A stretch of 64,000 bases of DNA from Salinivibrio kushneri (GCF_027286325.1 NZ_CP114588.1:1240001-1304000); one strand, 5' to 3'; shown: positions 42,857 through 52,324, numbered from the stretch's first letter. The notes: generated from the letters alone by a model not told the origin. Program-made: numbers and translations.

Positions 42857-44065
42857 ATGTCCTCGGCAATGCCTATGGGCAAGCTATTGCTATTGATCGT
42901 CCTATTAGCGGCGGTTGGGCAAATGACCCAAACCATGTATGTACCATCCATCGGTGCAATGGCAGACAATTTCGCGGTATCGCCCGCTTGGTTACAAGCG
43001 GTGATGGCTTGTTATCTTATTCCTTATGGGTTATCGCAGTTTGTTTATGGTCCGGTCTCCGATCATATCGGTCGTAAGCCCGTTATCTTGTTTGGATTAG
43101 CTCTGTTTTTAGTCGGGACGGCTATCACCTTGGTGGCCACCTCCTTTACGGTATTTTTACTGGGCAGCATTGTGCAAGGAGCAGGGATTGGCTGTGGTGG
43201 TGCCATGGCACGCACCTTAACCCGAGATTGTTTTGCGGGGGCAAAGCTGCACCGTGCCAACAGCCTGGTAAGCATGGGATTAATTTTTTCTCCGCTCGTA
43301 GCCCCGCTTCTGGGAGGCTTTTTGACTGAGGCGTTACATTGGCGTGCCAGTTACTTCTTTTTATTGTTGCTCGGTGTATTGGTTTACTCCGTCATGGCTT
43401 GGCGGTTTAGTGAGACGTTGCCTGCCGATTTGCGCCAACCTGGTCATTTTGGCGCGCGCTATCGTCATGTGATGCGATCACGTCAGTTTAAAGGCTATTT
43501 GCTGTGCTTGATTACCGTTTTTTCCGGTGTGTCTTTGTTCGAGGCGGCGGCAGGTGTGATCATGGCAGATGCGTTGGCGTTGTCGCCGAGTGTGATCAGT
43601 TTGCTGTTTGTCGTGCCCCTGCCGGCTTACTTAGTCGGGTCAGGGTTGTCGAGCCGGCTTTCCGAGAGTATGGGGTATTATCCCACCCTGACATTGGGCA
43701 GTGTCTTAGCGTTGTTGGGGGCAGGCATCATAGGATTGCCCGGTATGCTCGGTGATGTGTCACTCTATGCGTTAGTTGGTGGCGGCTGTGTGTATTTTGC
43801 TGGTGCAGGTATTCTCTTTCCGGCTGCCAGTACGGGGGCGATTAGTCCTTTTCCTTATCATGCTGGTACGGCAGGGGCAATTCTTGGCGGCGCACAAAAT
43901 CTATTGGCAGGGCTGGTAACACTCGTCGCCAGTAGCCTCGGTGTGGCTAGCCAGTTATCGTTAGGGGTCATCATGCTGACATTGGCGACGCTGGCAAGCT
44001 TGGGGCTGGTGATCAGTTATCGCGCTCACGCCCATGATGACACGGAGTCAGTGACGGTTCTGTAA
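42857..44065 (+). CDS. emrD: Multidrug efflux MFS transporter EmrD
   Basis: A 402-residue proton-coupled drug exporter with 12 helices, closely following E. coli EmrD: VLLAAVGQMTQTMYVPSIG in helix 1, YGPVSDHIGRKPVILFG as the loop 2-3 signature, GAGIGCGGAMARTLTRD (motif C region), NSLVSMGLIFSPLVAPLLGG, and PFPYHAGTAGAILGGAQN near the end. It expels hydrophobic compounds and detergents. AGGAG lies seven bases before the chosen ATG at 42857. The frame continues 44 codons upstream but without similarity or membrane logic. Confidence 0.92.
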   Translation: MSSAMPMGKLLLLIVLLAAVGQMTQTMYVPSIGAMADNFAVSPAWLQAVMACYLIPYGLSQFVYGPVSDHIGRKPVILFGLALFLVGTAITLVATSFTVFLLGSIVQGAGIGCGGAMARTLTRDCFAGAKLHRANSLVSMGLIFSPLVAPLLGGFLTEALHWRASYFFLLLLGVLVYSVMAWRFSETLPADLRQPGHFGARYRHVMRSRQFKGYLLCLITVFSGVSLFEAAAGVIMADALALSPSVISLLFVVPLPAYLVGSGLSSRLSESMGYYPTLTLGSVLALLGAGIIGLPGMLGDVSLYALVGGGCVYFAGAGILFPAASTGAISPFPYHAGTAGAILGGAQNLLAGLVTLVASSLGVASQLSLGVIMLTLATLASLGLVISYRAHAHDDTESVTVL

Positions 44066-44182
44066 TTATTCAACCGGTATTATTCAATGAAGTCAGCGCC
44101 AGTCCGCACCGATAACGCTCAGTCATGTTTCCGCGACGGGATATCTACAACTGGACGCCGTGGGCGGCGCAGTCACATCCAC

Positions 44183-44207
44183 AACGGCAGCTTCTGTCGC
44201 TGCCGTT
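44183..44207. terminator. Hairpin between emrD and yciU
   Basis: AACGGCAGC (44183-44191), loop TTCTGTC, GCTGCCGTT (44199-44207) between converging genes. The stem is perfect, but there is no T tract. Confidence 0.55.
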
Positions 44208-44223
44208 AACCTATGGAGCGGGG

Positions 44224-44559
44224 CTAATGGATCTGTGTTGGGCTGCGCTTCCACAATAAATGACAGAATTTATTATCCGGGTCTCGACTGATGAGCATAC
44301 GAACAAATACTTCATCTAACACCTCAGCGCCAGCTAACCCCATTTGCACCTCGGCACACTGCGATAAGTCAACATCGGCGCCCACATGCTCTGGCCAATC
44401 GCTGTTTACCTCAACCACCACAGCGCCACCTTCTTCTTCAAAGCGTGATTCATAGAGCATTAAGTCGTCGAACTCTAAGTTGTCTGGGGCGGTTTCGGCA
44501 AAAATCTCGAACGCGATCTCTAACACGGTCTCCAAGCTGAGTTGATTCTCTTGCGTCAT
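44224..44559 (-). CDS. yciU: DUF440/HI1450-family dsDNA-mimic protein YciU
   Basis: A 111-residue acidic protein of the DUF440 family. Acidic residues are spread through LEFDDLMLYESRFEEEGG and NSDWPEHVGADVDL, giving the negatively charged surface proposed to imitate double-stranded DNA and to bind proteins such as HU. The C-terminal RMLISRDPDNKFCHLLWK matches E. coli YciU and Haemophilus HI1450. The target protein in this organism is unknown. It is a single gene convergent with emrD. Confidence 0.9.
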   Translation of the reverse strand: MTQENQLSLETVLEIAFEIFAETAPDNLEFDDLMLYESRFEEEGGAVVVEVNSDWPEHVGADVDLSQCAEVQMGLAGAEVLDEVFVRMLISRDPDNKFCHLLWKRSPTQIH

Positions 44560-44759
44560 GGTAAACTCTCATTGTCTGCATTTACGCGCACTATATCATG
44601 CTGTGAGGGGTATCTCAGCCGCGCCGTATCGGTTGATCTGCACAAAGAGGCACCTAAAGCGCATTCGCGTTTGTCTCCTCAACCGTCTGCTCCCATGGTC
44701 AAATAGATCACCTCTGGCTAAAATAAAAGCAGACCCACAGTTAGAGCGTTGATTTGTTT

Positions 44760-45602
44760 ATGCAGATGACCAACAATAGCGCGCGTACTCAAACCTGTGT
44801 GAAGGTCGTGACTCAGTTGCAATCCAGAAACGCCTATTTACCGGAGCCCGACCGGCGCGCCCCGTTCCAATCTGAATTTATTCCCGTGATGATTAAAGCG
44901 GTGAAGCAACTGCGTGGTTTGCTCGGCAAGCGGCTTCACAGCGTCTATGTGAGTGGAGATATCGTTTGGCGGCGAGCCGTGGTGAAAGACAGCGTGCTAT
45001 CGCTGACTGTGGTGTGCCAACATGCCCTGACGCTTGATCAATCGAACGCATTAAACACCTTGCTCTGGCGATTAAAAACCAGTCATAGCAAGGTGATCAG
45101 TGATTGCCATATCGATATCGTGACCGTGTCACATGTTAGAGATCTTTCACAAGTCTTTCATTGGGGATTCTTTTTTAAACACAGAGCCATTTGCCTCTAT
45201 GGCCAAGACTTATCGGTCAGTTTTGGCTTGTTTGAAGCCAGCTGGGAAGTGGCGAAGGCGATGAATCCAGATATCTCTGACAAACTCGCGCGCGCTAAAC
45301 AAAAAATCACCGCTGCCACCACATGGAATACCCAGCTTAATACCGCACAAGCGATTGCGGATACCCTGATACGCGGTGCATTTGGTTTGGTACTTCATAA
45401 AGAAGCGCAGTGGAGTGAATCACTCAACGAGTGTGCGGATGCTTTTATCAAACACTACCCGGATAAAAAAATGGCGATTGAGCGACTTTTTATCCTGCTA
45501 GAGCGCAAACCGGTAAAAAAACGTGCTGTCATGACCCTCCTCAATGACTTTGGCGATTGGTTGATCAAAGAATATGCGCGCATTGATTTCAAAATTGGAT
45601 AA
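44760..45602 (+). CDS. Uncharacterised protein, possibly nucleotidyltransferase-like
   Basis: A ~280-residue soluble protein that was not recognised. The N-terminal part has a basic helix (VMIKAVKQLRGLLGKRL) followed by HSVYVSGDIVWRRAVVKDSVLSLTVV, a pattern that distantly recalls a nucleotidyltransferase strand-turn, but the usual GS...DxD motif is incomplete. The C-terminal half is helical (AIADTLIRGAFGLVLHKEAQW, MAIERLFILLERKPVKKRAV) and resembles the helical domain that follows such folds. The start is uncertain: TTG at 44754, ATG at 44760 or ATG at 44766 are all possible, with no strong ribosome-binding site. No operon partner. Confidence 0.6.
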   Translation: MQMTNNSARTQTCVKVVTQLQSRNAYLPEPDRRAPFQSEFIPVMIKAVKQLRGLLGKRLHSVYVSGDIVWRRAVVKDSVLSLTVVCQHALTLDQSNALNTLLWRLKTSHSKVISDCHIDIVTVSHVRDLSQVFHWGFFFKHRAICLYGQDLSVSFGLFEASWEVAKAMNPDISDKLARAKQKITAATTWNTQLNTAQAIADTLIRGAFGLVLHKEAQWSESLNECADAFIKHYPDKKMAIERLFILLERKPVKKRAVMTLLNDFGDWLIKEYARIDFKIG

Positions 45603-45946
45603 CGAACCATATCGTGTCTGTCGGCGTTGAGCGTGTGAGAATTAAACTTATTCTGTGAGCTAACCCGCCTCATTCCCTACAAGTGAGTAACAGAATCTGA
45701 TCTTGGTCAATAAAACGGTGTAACAAACTTTTCACAAAAGATGGTTTGTTGAACTATGAAACCACCAGTAGGCATGTGTAATCTGCTTCTAGGGTGTATT
45801 TATTCAGTATTTATGACTAAATAGTTATTTACATCCTGAGTGTGATTCGATAATCTGCATGCCAGTTAGTCACAGTGAGTGAATAATTAATCAGCATAGA
45901 TGCTGACGCTCGCGGTGAGATAAATAAAAATTCAGGATTCAGACGT
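45603..45946. other. Long leader region before yjiH
   Basis: About 340 bp, AT-rich in the middle, with no coding potential seen. It contains one ARG-box-like sequence, TGAATAATTAATCA at 45880-45893, differing at one fixed position from the ArgR consensus TGAAT-N4-ATTCA. A single box without its usual partner 3 bp away makes ArgR control speculative. The promoter of yjiH is expected here. Confidence 0.4.
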
Positions 45947-47317
45947 ATGCAAAAAACTGACTCTCTCTCTACGAAGTCACCTTCGATGAGAAATATTCTG
46001 ATGTTCGCAATCCCATCATTATTGGGGTTGTTCCTTTTTATGACGCCAGTCAGTTTCGGTGACAGTGTCACTATCCCGATTGCGGTGATGGCGAGCAGTG
46101 TCTTGGACTTACTAGGTAACAGTGCAACAGCGGTCGTCACTGCCTTAGTGGTGTTGAGTGCCGTCGTTTCAGTGTTGGTTACGCTGACCAAGCCTGCCGT
46201 TATCATGCGAAATGGCTTTCTTAATGGTTTGTTTAATGTCTCTCCGGTGTGGCTTGTCACCCGTGTTTTCGGTGCCGCCTTCATCGTGATGGCGTTTTAT
46301 GGCTTTGGCTCGCCGGTGATCATGGGTGAAACAACGGGGGCTTTTGTGCTCAATGAGCTATTGCCTACCTTGTTATCTGTGTTTATTTTCGCTGGTCTAT
46401 TACTGCCGCTACTGACTAGTTTCGGCTTGCTCGAGCTGCTTGGTGCTATTTTCACCAAGGTAATGCGTCCGTTATTCGGTCTGCCGGGGCGCTCTGCGGT
46501 CGACTGTGCCGCCTCTTGGTTGGGCGATGGCAGTGTCGGTATCTTGATGACCAGCAAACAATATGAGCAAGGTTTTTACACCCAGCGTGAAGCAGCAGTG
46601 GTCGGTACGACGTTCTCTGCGGTTTCAATCAGCTTTAGTTTGGTGGTGATAGCGCAAGTCGACTTGATGCACATGTTTGCTTGGTTCTACCTCACCGTTT
46701 GTTTAGCGGGGATTGCGGCGGCAATCATCGTGCCTCGTCTTCCTCCTTTGAGCTGGAAAAAAGATGCGCTTATCGATAACTCTGAACGTCAAAGCAATGA
46801 CGAAGTCTTACCGGCTGGTCATAATACGCTAAGTTATGGGTTGCATTGTGCCTTGACGCGTGTCGAGAAAATTCGTTCGGTGAGCAGTGTGCTAAAAGAA
46901 GGCGTACAAAACGCCGTCGACATGGTGTTAGGGGTGTTACCGGTTGTGATGGCAATTGGTACTGCAGCATTGATGGTCGCTGAATACACCGATGTGTTTA
47001 GCATCCTAGGGGCGCCGTTTGTGCCACTGCTTGAAGTACTGCATATCCCGGATGCGGTGAAAGCGTCTGAGACCATGGTGATTGGCTTTGCTGATATGTT
47101 TATACCGGCCATTTTAGCGGCTGAGATCGACAGTGAAATGACGCGTTTTGTGATTGCTACGGTATCAGTCACCCAGCTGATTTATATTTCAGAAGTGGGT
47201 GCCTTACTACTGGGTAGTAAAATCCCAGTCAAGCTGTGGGAACTGTTCGTGATTTTCATTCTACGTACGCTGGTCACATTGCCTGTTATCGCGGGTATAG
47301 CCCATCTGATCTTCTAG
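45947..47317 (+). CDS. yjiH: YjiH-family membrane protein with nucleoside-recognition (GATE) domains
   Basis: A 456-residue inner-membrane protein with about ten helices. The two GATE-type segments are around residues 150-250 (LPTLLSVFIFAGLLLPLLTSFG, VDCAASWLGDGSVGILMTSKQYEQGFYTQREAAVVGTTFSAVS) and 320-450 (VLGVLPVVMAIGTAALMVAEYT, ASETMVIGFADMFIPAILAAEI). The WLGDGSVG stretch followed by QREAAVV is characteristic of YjiH and of related spore and nucleoside-gate proteins. The substrate is unknown; nucleosides or amino acids are guesses. It is followed by a strong terminator and stands alone. Confidence 0.85.
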   Translation: MQKTDSLSTKSPSMRNILMFAIPSLLGLFLFMTPVSFGDSVTIPIAVMASSVLDLLGNSATAVVTALVVLSAVVSVLVTLTKPAVIMRNGFLNGLFNVSPVWLVTRVFGAAFIVMAFYGFGSPVIMGETTGAFVLNELLPTLLSVFIFAGLLLPLLTSFGLLELLGAIFTKVMRPLFGLPGRSAVDCAASWLGDGSVGILMTSKQYEQGFYTQREAAVVGTTFSAVSISFSLVVIAQVDLMHMFAWFYLTVCLAGIAAAIIVPRLPPLSWKKDALIDNSERQSNDEVLPAGHNTLSYGLHCALTRVEKIRSVSSVLKEGVQNAVDMVLGVLPVVMAIGTAALMVAEYTDVFSILGAPFVPLLEVLHIPDAVKASETMVIGFADMFIPAILAAEIDSEMTRFVIATVSVTQLIYISEVGALLLGSKIPVKLWELFVIFILRTLVTLPVIAGIAHLIF

Positions 47318-47359
47318 TCGTGCACCGAGCACGTACGATGAATACGTGATGAAACCTTC

Positions 47360-47388
47360 AACGCCTCACTGTTTGTGGGGCGTTTTTT
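47360..47388 (+). terminator. yjiH terminator
   Basis: AACGCCTCAC (47360-47369), loop TGTTT, GTGGGGCGTT (47375-47384), then TTTT. One T-G wobble is in the stem. It is 43 bases after the yjiH stop. Confidence 0.85.
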
Positions 47389-47497
47389 GTTAGTGCGTCC
47401 TCGTTATGGCGATGCAAGCCCTCTGTTGTCTCATCAGCTATGGGCAGCACGGGGCATGCATTGGTATGCTGGACTCAGACGGTTAACGGGGGGCGGG

Positions 47498-48139
47498 ATG
47501 AAAATAGTCACTCTTCATGGGTTATACATGCACGGTGTGTTTTTAATTCCGCTGTGCGAGCGCTTGGAGAAACACGGCCATCAGGTGCTGAATGTTTCTT
47601 ATAACACGCTCAACCCGGATCTGGATGGTATCACCGCTAAGATAGATGCCTTTGTTGGCGAGCAGCCCGCAATCTTGATTGGCCACTCGATGGGTGGACT
47701 CATTATTCGCCGCTACTTGGAACAGCGCACAGAGCAGGTCGATAGACCGACTCTCGATGTTCGTGCAGTGATCACCTTGGGCACACCGCATCAAGGCGCT
47801 AGGTTGGCACGTATTTTTGGCGATTTGGGGTGGGGCGGCTGGTTGTTTCAACGTAGCGAAGAGATGCTTATCCCTAACAAGGTCAAGCCCTGGCGAAAGC
47901 TTCCGCCATTACATAGCCTTGCTGGCGATTGCCCCTGGGGACCCGCCGCACTGTTGTTAAAAGACCAGGTTTGCGATGGCACTGTGCTGGTTGAAGAGAC
48001 CAAAATTGAGGGCATGACTAGCCACGATGTGTACCCAGTGACCCATATTGCATTACTGTTTTCAAAGCGGATCAGTGATCGTGTGACTCAGTTAGTCGCT
48101 CAATATGAGTCGGCGGTTGTGTCAGCCGCCGAGGGTTAA
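47498..48139 (+). CDS. Alpha/beta-hydrolase, lipase-like
   Basis: A 213-residue alpha/beta hydrolase of the triacylglycerol lipase/PGAP1-like group. It opens with KIVTLHGLYMHGVFLIPLCERL (oxyanion HG segment), and the nucleophile elbow is LIGHSMGGLIIRRYL at ~residues 65-79. LGTPHQG follows, typical of this group, and the catalytic His is probably in SHDVYPVTHIALLF. There is no signal peptide, so it is cytoplasmic. The true start is uncertain; 47498 is chosen because the fold begins there, although an upstream frame of 41 codons is open. It converges on the cryptochrome gene with 18 bases between. Confidence 0.85.
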   Translation: MKIVTLHGLYMHGVFLIPLCERLEKHGHQVLNVSYNTLNPDLDGITAKIDAFVGEQPAILIGHSMGGLIIRRYLEQRTEQVDRPTLDVRAVITLGTPHQGARLARIFGDLGWGGWLFQRSEEMLIPNKVKPWRKLPPLHSLAGDCPWGPAALLLKDQVCDGTVLVEETKIEGMTSHDVYPVTHIALLFSKRISDRVTQLVAQYESAVVSAAEG

Positions 48140-48157
48140 GGTGATGGTTTTATAAGG

Positions 48158-49435
48158 TCACTTGAGTTCAGATGAAACGTGTTCCTCCACCCAAGTCTTA
48201 ACAAATGTCCCATCGGGGTCATATTGCGCGGCTTGTTTGTCGAGGTTAAACCGGCGGCTGCCGCGCGGATCGGCGCCAACACCGGCTAGGTATTGCCAAT
48301 TGCCATAATTGGCCGCTACATCAAAATCAATCAGTTGTTGTTCGAAGTACGCTGCGCCATAGCGCCAATCAACACCTAATTCATGGACTAAGCAACTGGC
48401 GACCAATTGTCGACTGCGATTAGAGAGCCACCCCGTTTGCTTAAGTTGGCGCATCGCTGCATTGACGATAGGAAAGGGTGTGGTGCCTTCGCGCCATGCC
48501 ATAAAGGCTTCCGCATAAAAGGTCGTGAGAGGCCGTTTGTTGGCAACGCCTTTAAATGCAAAAAAACGGGCACCGTAGTGGTACAGCATCCATTGGAAAT
48601 ACTCGCGCCACAATAGCTCGAAATATAGCCAATAGGTGGACTCGTTCTTCTCGACATTGCGCTCATAGCGATCGAGCTCTGCAGCGACCCAGCGCACGGA
48701 TAAACTGCCGTTGGCGAGCCAAGCTGACAACCTTGACGAAAAATCCCAACCATCCAAACCATTTCGCGTTTCTTTATAGCGCTGAATACGATGGGTATCC
48801 CATAAATAATGATTGAGCTGCGCGCGTCCGGCGATTTCACCGCCTTGATAAGGGGCTATTCGGCGATCAGACAGGGGCGCGGGGTCGGATTTTATCTCTT
48901 TGATGGGAGCTGGTAGGGACTCAGGCACTGGCAGCGGCAGGCGTGGCTTGATCCCCCGTTTCTCCACCGCTTTGCGAAATTGGGTAAACGTGGCTGGAAT
49001 ATCCGGTAAATCAAAAGGCAGCTGATGCTGAGTAAACAAGGTGTGAGCATCCGAGACGACCACTCGTTGGGGAAAGCGCTCGACCAGCGTATCAACCTGA
49101 TGACGCTCGCGTGTCCCTGGGTGGTCGGTCACGCCAATAAGATCAAACGCGTGATCCATACACAAATTCGCCACCACCTCTAGCGGTTTCCCGGTGCGAA
49201 TGATCAGTTTTTGTCCCATCGCATCCAGCGCGCGATGCAGCTCGGTTAAGCTTTGCCACAAAAACGCTTCACGTGGGGCACCGAGGTGCTTGCTTTGAAA
49301 GTGATCCGCGCGATACCAACTTGGATCAATCACAAACACGCAGGTCAGTTGATCGCAGCTCGAGGCTAAATTGGCGAGCGCAGGGTTATCATGTATTCGA
49401 AGGTCGTGGCGAAACCACATTAATCCGCGTTGCAT
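48158..49435 (-). CDS. DASH-family cryptochrome/photolyase
   Basis: A 425-residue flavoprotein of the photolyase family. The N-terminal Rossmann domain starts QRGLMWFRHDLRIHDNPAL and binds an antenna cofactor; the C-terminal helical domain binds FAD, with WDFSSRLSAWLANGSLS, YFELLWREYFQWM, GWLSNRSRQLVASCLVHEL, and VGADPRGSRRFNLDKQAAQYDPDGTFV. The RRFNLDKQ and YDPDG stretches are marks of the Cry-DASH group, which repairs UV damage in single-stranded or looped DNA using blue light. AGGAG precedes the ATG at 49435. No carotenoid or partner photolyase gene is adjacent. Confidence 0.92.
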   Translation of the reverse strand: MQRGLMWFRHDLRIHDNPALANLASSCDQLTCVFVIDPSWYRADHFQSKHLGAPREAFLWQSLTELHRALDAMGQKLIIRTGKPLEVVANLCMDHAFDLIGVTDHPGTRERHQVDTLVERFPQRVVVSDAHTLFTQHQLPFDLPDIPATFTQFRKAVEKRGIKPRLPLPVPESLPAPIKEIKSDPAPLSDRRIAPYQGGEIAGRAQLNHYLWDTHRIQRYKETRNGLDGWDFSSRLSAWLANGSLSVRWVAAELDRYERNVEKNESTYWLYFELLWREYFQWMLYHYGARFFAFKGVANKRPLTTFYAEAFMAWREGTTPFPIVNAAMRQLKQTGWLSNRSRQLVASCLVHELGVDWRYGAAYFEQQLIDFDVAANYGNWQYLAGVGADPRGSRRFNLDKQAAQYDPDGTFVKTWVEEHVSSELK

Positions 49436-49588
49436 ACATCTCTCCTTTTTCTCACCAATACGCCAAGAGGCCGTCACCGGATTGCTTGATGTGTCTGGTT
49501 GGTGGACAATTCATCGACATCGGACGTAGCAAAGCCTCTCGCTTACATTATCCACTCAACGGTTGTGGGTGAGTGTAGGGGCTAGGAG

Positions 49589-49921
49589 CTAGATCTGTCG
49601 CTGGCGTTGTGCCCACATACCAATAAAAATAAAGGTCGCAACCAAGCCGGCAAAAAGCCAATGATCTGGCCACCCGCGCATTTGTCGTGCCAACCAAGGT
49701 GAGACGGCGATAATAAAAGCACCGTAACCAAAGGCATTGATCGCCACAAAAACGAGTGTGCGCACGATAAAATGATGGCCGGTGAGTAAACGGCGTAACG
49801 TCCGGTTGATATCATTACCAAATACCACCAACAGTGACGCGACAATCGCGACTGCAATATCACTGAGCCATGGTGTTAACCATGCGCCAGCTTGAGAAAA
49901 CCAAGAGATTAAAATATTCAT
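49589..49921 (-). CDS. DUF3392 family small membrane protein
   Basis: A 110-residue inner-membrane protein with three hydrophobic segments (SDIAVAIVASLLVVFGNDINR, FIVRTLVFVAINAFGYGAFIIAV, HWLFAGLVATFIFIGMWAQ). The sequence matches the DUF3392 family of vibrios and relatives. No function is known. The conserved NDINRTLRRLL after the first helix is a short cytoplasmic or periplasmic loop. The gene is divergent from mviM. There is no strong ribosome-binding site. Confidence 0.78.
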   Translation of the reverse strand: MNILISWFSQAGAWLTPWLSDIAVAIVASLLVVFGNDINRTLRRLLTGHHFIVRTLVFVAINAFGYGAFIIAVSPWLARQMRGWPDHWLFAGLVATFIFIGMWAQRQRQI

Positions 49922-50021
49922 AACGATTTACACTGTGTAGAATGCGGCTAGGTTACTGATTTCTGCTAGCGACTTCCAGCGCGGACTTGGTGCGCGGGAA
50001 CGCACGGTGTAAGGAGAAGGC

Positions 50022-50963
50022 ATGAAGATCGCATCGATCGGGTTAGGGGACATTGCACAAAAAGCCTACCTGCCATTGATGGCCAACTGGCCGGGGCTGG
50101 AATGGGTATTGTGCAGCCGTGATAGCGCGAAACGGGCGGCGCTGGCCACGCAATATCGTGTGAGTGAGACCGCAAGTGATATCCACGAGTGCTTAGCCTT
50201 AGGGGTGGATGGGGTGATGATCCACAGCGCCACCGACTCGCATGCGGCCTTGATTCGTACCTGCATACAAGCTGGCGTGCCAGTATTTGTCGATAAACCT
50301 GTCGCCCCATCAGGCGCGGAGGTTGAAACCCTATTCAACCTCGCAGAGCAACAACAAACCCCCTTATTTGCCGGCTTTAACCGGCGTTATTTGCCGTTGC
50401 TCAACACCCACCTTAATGGTCAGCGCCCTGAAGATGAACTGGGCACACCGCTTTTATCACTGCGTTGGGAAAAACATCGTCATGCGTTGCCCGATGCACC
50501 ACGTCGTTTTATTTTTGATGACTTTATTCATCCACTCGACAGTATAAACGTCCATGGTGACATCAATATTGATGACTTGGACGTGTTTGCACAATTTAGC
50601 GAGGGCTTGCTAGGGCGTTTAGATGTGCGTTGGCATCGCGATAATAGCTTGTTTGAAGCCAGCATGAACCGCCAGTACGGGGTCACTAAAGAAACCATTG
50701 CCGCGTCCTATCGTAACGAGTGCTATTTCTTTGATGGCTTCACCCGCGGTGAGCGCATGCAGGATAACGTGACCACACAGCTCACCTTGCCAGACTGGAC
50801 CGGGATGCAAGCGAGCAAAGGCTTTGCCGCGATGCTCAGCCATTGGTTTGAGGTGGTCAGCGAAGGGCGGGTTGATGCTGCTTTAACCGCGCGTAATGTG
50901 GCGAGCCACTGGGCCGCGGAAGATTTGGTCGCCTATTGTGAGGCGCTGCGCGATAGCCCTTAG
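50022..50963 (+). CDS. mviM: Gfo/Idh/MocA-family oxidoreductase MviM
   Basis: A 313-residue NAD(P)-dependent oxidoreductase similar to E. coli MviM (YceM). The Rossmann fold opens with ASIGLGDIAQKAYLPLM, followed by VDGVMIHSATDSHAAL and the VDKPVAPSGAEVE segment whose lysine is the conserved catalytic residue (EKP motif, here DKP). The C-terminal alpha/beta domain includes FNRRYLPLLN and FDDFIHPLDSINV with a possible catalytic histidine. The substrate is unknown, presumably a sugar or its derivative. AAGGAG lies six bases before the ATG. Converges on the ABC1 kinase gene. Confidence 0.88.
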   Translation: MKIASIGLGDIAQKAYLPLMANWPGLEWVLCSRDSAKRAALATQYRVSETASDIHECLALGVDGVMIHSATDSHAALIRTCIQAGVPVFVDKPVAPSGAEVETLFNLAEQQQTPLFAGFNRRYLPLLNTHLNGQRPEDELGTPLLSLRWEKHRHALPDAPRRFIFDDFIHPLDSINVHGDINIDDLDVFAQFSEGLLGRLDVRWHRDNSLFEASMNRQYGVTKETIAASYRNECYFFDGFTRGERMQDNVTTQLTLPDWTGMQASKGFAAMLSHWFEVVSEGRVDAALTARNVASHWAAEDLVAYCEALRDSP

Positions 50964-50989
50964 TCCCACGCGCAGCACGCTGTAGATGA

Positions 50990-52324
50990 TTATACCTCCA
51001 CCGGATTATCCGTATGTGAGTGGGTTAAATAAGGCAACAACAACTGGCGGACATTAAAACTGACGTTTAACTTGGCCGCCAGCAAATACAACCCGGCAAT
51101 TTTACGATGTAAAAACAGCGCATCTGCTGGCGGTGTGTGCCAATAGCCTTGCTCCATACTCAGCGCCATCCCACGGTTGCGCAAACGCGTCGCCAAATCC
51201 GCTTCACCAAAGTTAAATGGCGCATCGGTTGCGATCGGCTCACAAGCCGTATTCACGAGCTCAAGTACACTGGCTTTTTGCTCAGGCAAGATGTGATCGG
51301 CAAAAAAGCCAATTTGTCTTAAAGCCGCCTCAATACTCGCGTTATCTTTTTCGATCGCCGCTAAAAATAGTTTGCGATAGCCATCGGTAAACGTCGTTGC
51401 ATACTGACGGGTGGCACCAAAATCGAGCAACACCACACGCCCAGTGTCTGGTTGATACAAGTAATTGGCAAAGTTGGGGTCGGTTTGCACCTCACCGAAT
51501 ACAAACACCTCTTCAAACAGTAACTGGAATAATCGACTGATCACGCGGTGGCGAACGGTCGCTGAAGCCTTATCAAGCCGCTCAATCGGCTCTCCCGCCA
51601 TATAGCTCATGGTAAGAATACGATTTGAGGTAAGGGGCGAATGTACCTTAGGCACCACCAAGCCATTGGCCTCTTTTAAATGGGCGCCAAACCGTATCAG
51701 CGCTTGTGCCTCTTTGCGGTAATCGGCTTCATCATGCAGTTGTTGCTTGGCTTCATCGAGCAAAGCTTGGTAGTTGGCTTCTTTGGGAATCAGGCCACTT
51801 AAGCGCAGTAGGGTGATCACATTATCCACATCACTATTAATGCTGTCTTTAATGCGCGGGTATTGCACCTTTATCGCCACTTTTTCACCGGCATCGGTGT
51901 AGGCTTCGTGCACTTGGCCAATCGATGCTGACGCGATGGGCGAAAAGCGAAAGTGGGTGAACTCAGCCTGCCAATTATCGCCCAGCTCTTCATTGAGCAC
52001 CGCTTTGAGCTGCGCCGGTGGCATGGGCGTGGCGTTATTACGCAAGCGGGCGAGCAGCTCACTAAGCTCGGGTGGGATTAAATCTCCTGCATCCATCGAC
52101 AACAATTGACCCACCTTCATTGCCGCCCCGCGCAAATCCGCCAGTTTGTCCGCCACGTGAGCAATATTGGCCGGCGACATCACCAAATCTTTACGACTCG
52201 GCCGATTGCCTTGGGCAAACTGTTTAGTACCTTCCCACGCCACATTCGACGCCACCCGTCCCGCTAAAGAGGCCAGTGCACCAAAGCGAGAAAACTTACC
52301 ATGCGGCACTTTACGATTTTTCAT
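50990..52324 (-). CDS. ABC1/AarF (UbiB-like) atypical kinase
   Basis: A 444-residue atypical protein kinase-like protein of the ABC1/ADCK family, usually linked to ubiquinone synthesis or lipid metabolism. The characteristic KxGQ motif is KVGQLLSMDAGDLIPPEL, the alanine-rich nucleotide loop is PIASASIGQVHEA, the lysine is in VAIKVQYP, and the later QTDPNFANYL and LLDFGATRQY are the catalytic and metal loops. It lacks the C-terminal membrane helices of UbiB itself, so it is a paralogue rather than UbiB. The ATG at 52324 is chosen over a GTG six bases earlier because AGGAGG lies five bases before it and overlaps the GTG. Confidence 0.88.
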   Translation of the reverse strand: MKNRKVPHGKFSRFGALASLAGRVASNVAWEGTKQFAQGNRPSRKDLVMSPANIAHVADKLADLRGAAMKVGQLLSMDAGDLIPPELSELLARLRNNATPMPPAQLKAVLNEELGDNWQAEFTHFRFSPIASASIGQVHEAYTDAGEKVAIKVQYPRIKDSINSDVDNVITLLRLSGLIPKEANYQALLDEAKQQLHDEADYRKEAQALIRFGAHLKEANGLVVPKVHSPLTSNRILTMSYMAGEPIERLDKASATVRHRVISRLFQLLFEEVFVFGEVQTDPNFANYLYQPDTGRVVLLDFGATRQYATTFTDGYRKLFLAAIEKDNASIEAALRQIGFFADHILPEQKASVLELVNTACEPIATDAPFNFGEADLATRLRNRGMALSMEQGYWHTPPADALFLHRKIAGLYLLAAKLNVSFNVRQLLLPYLTHSHTDNPVEV

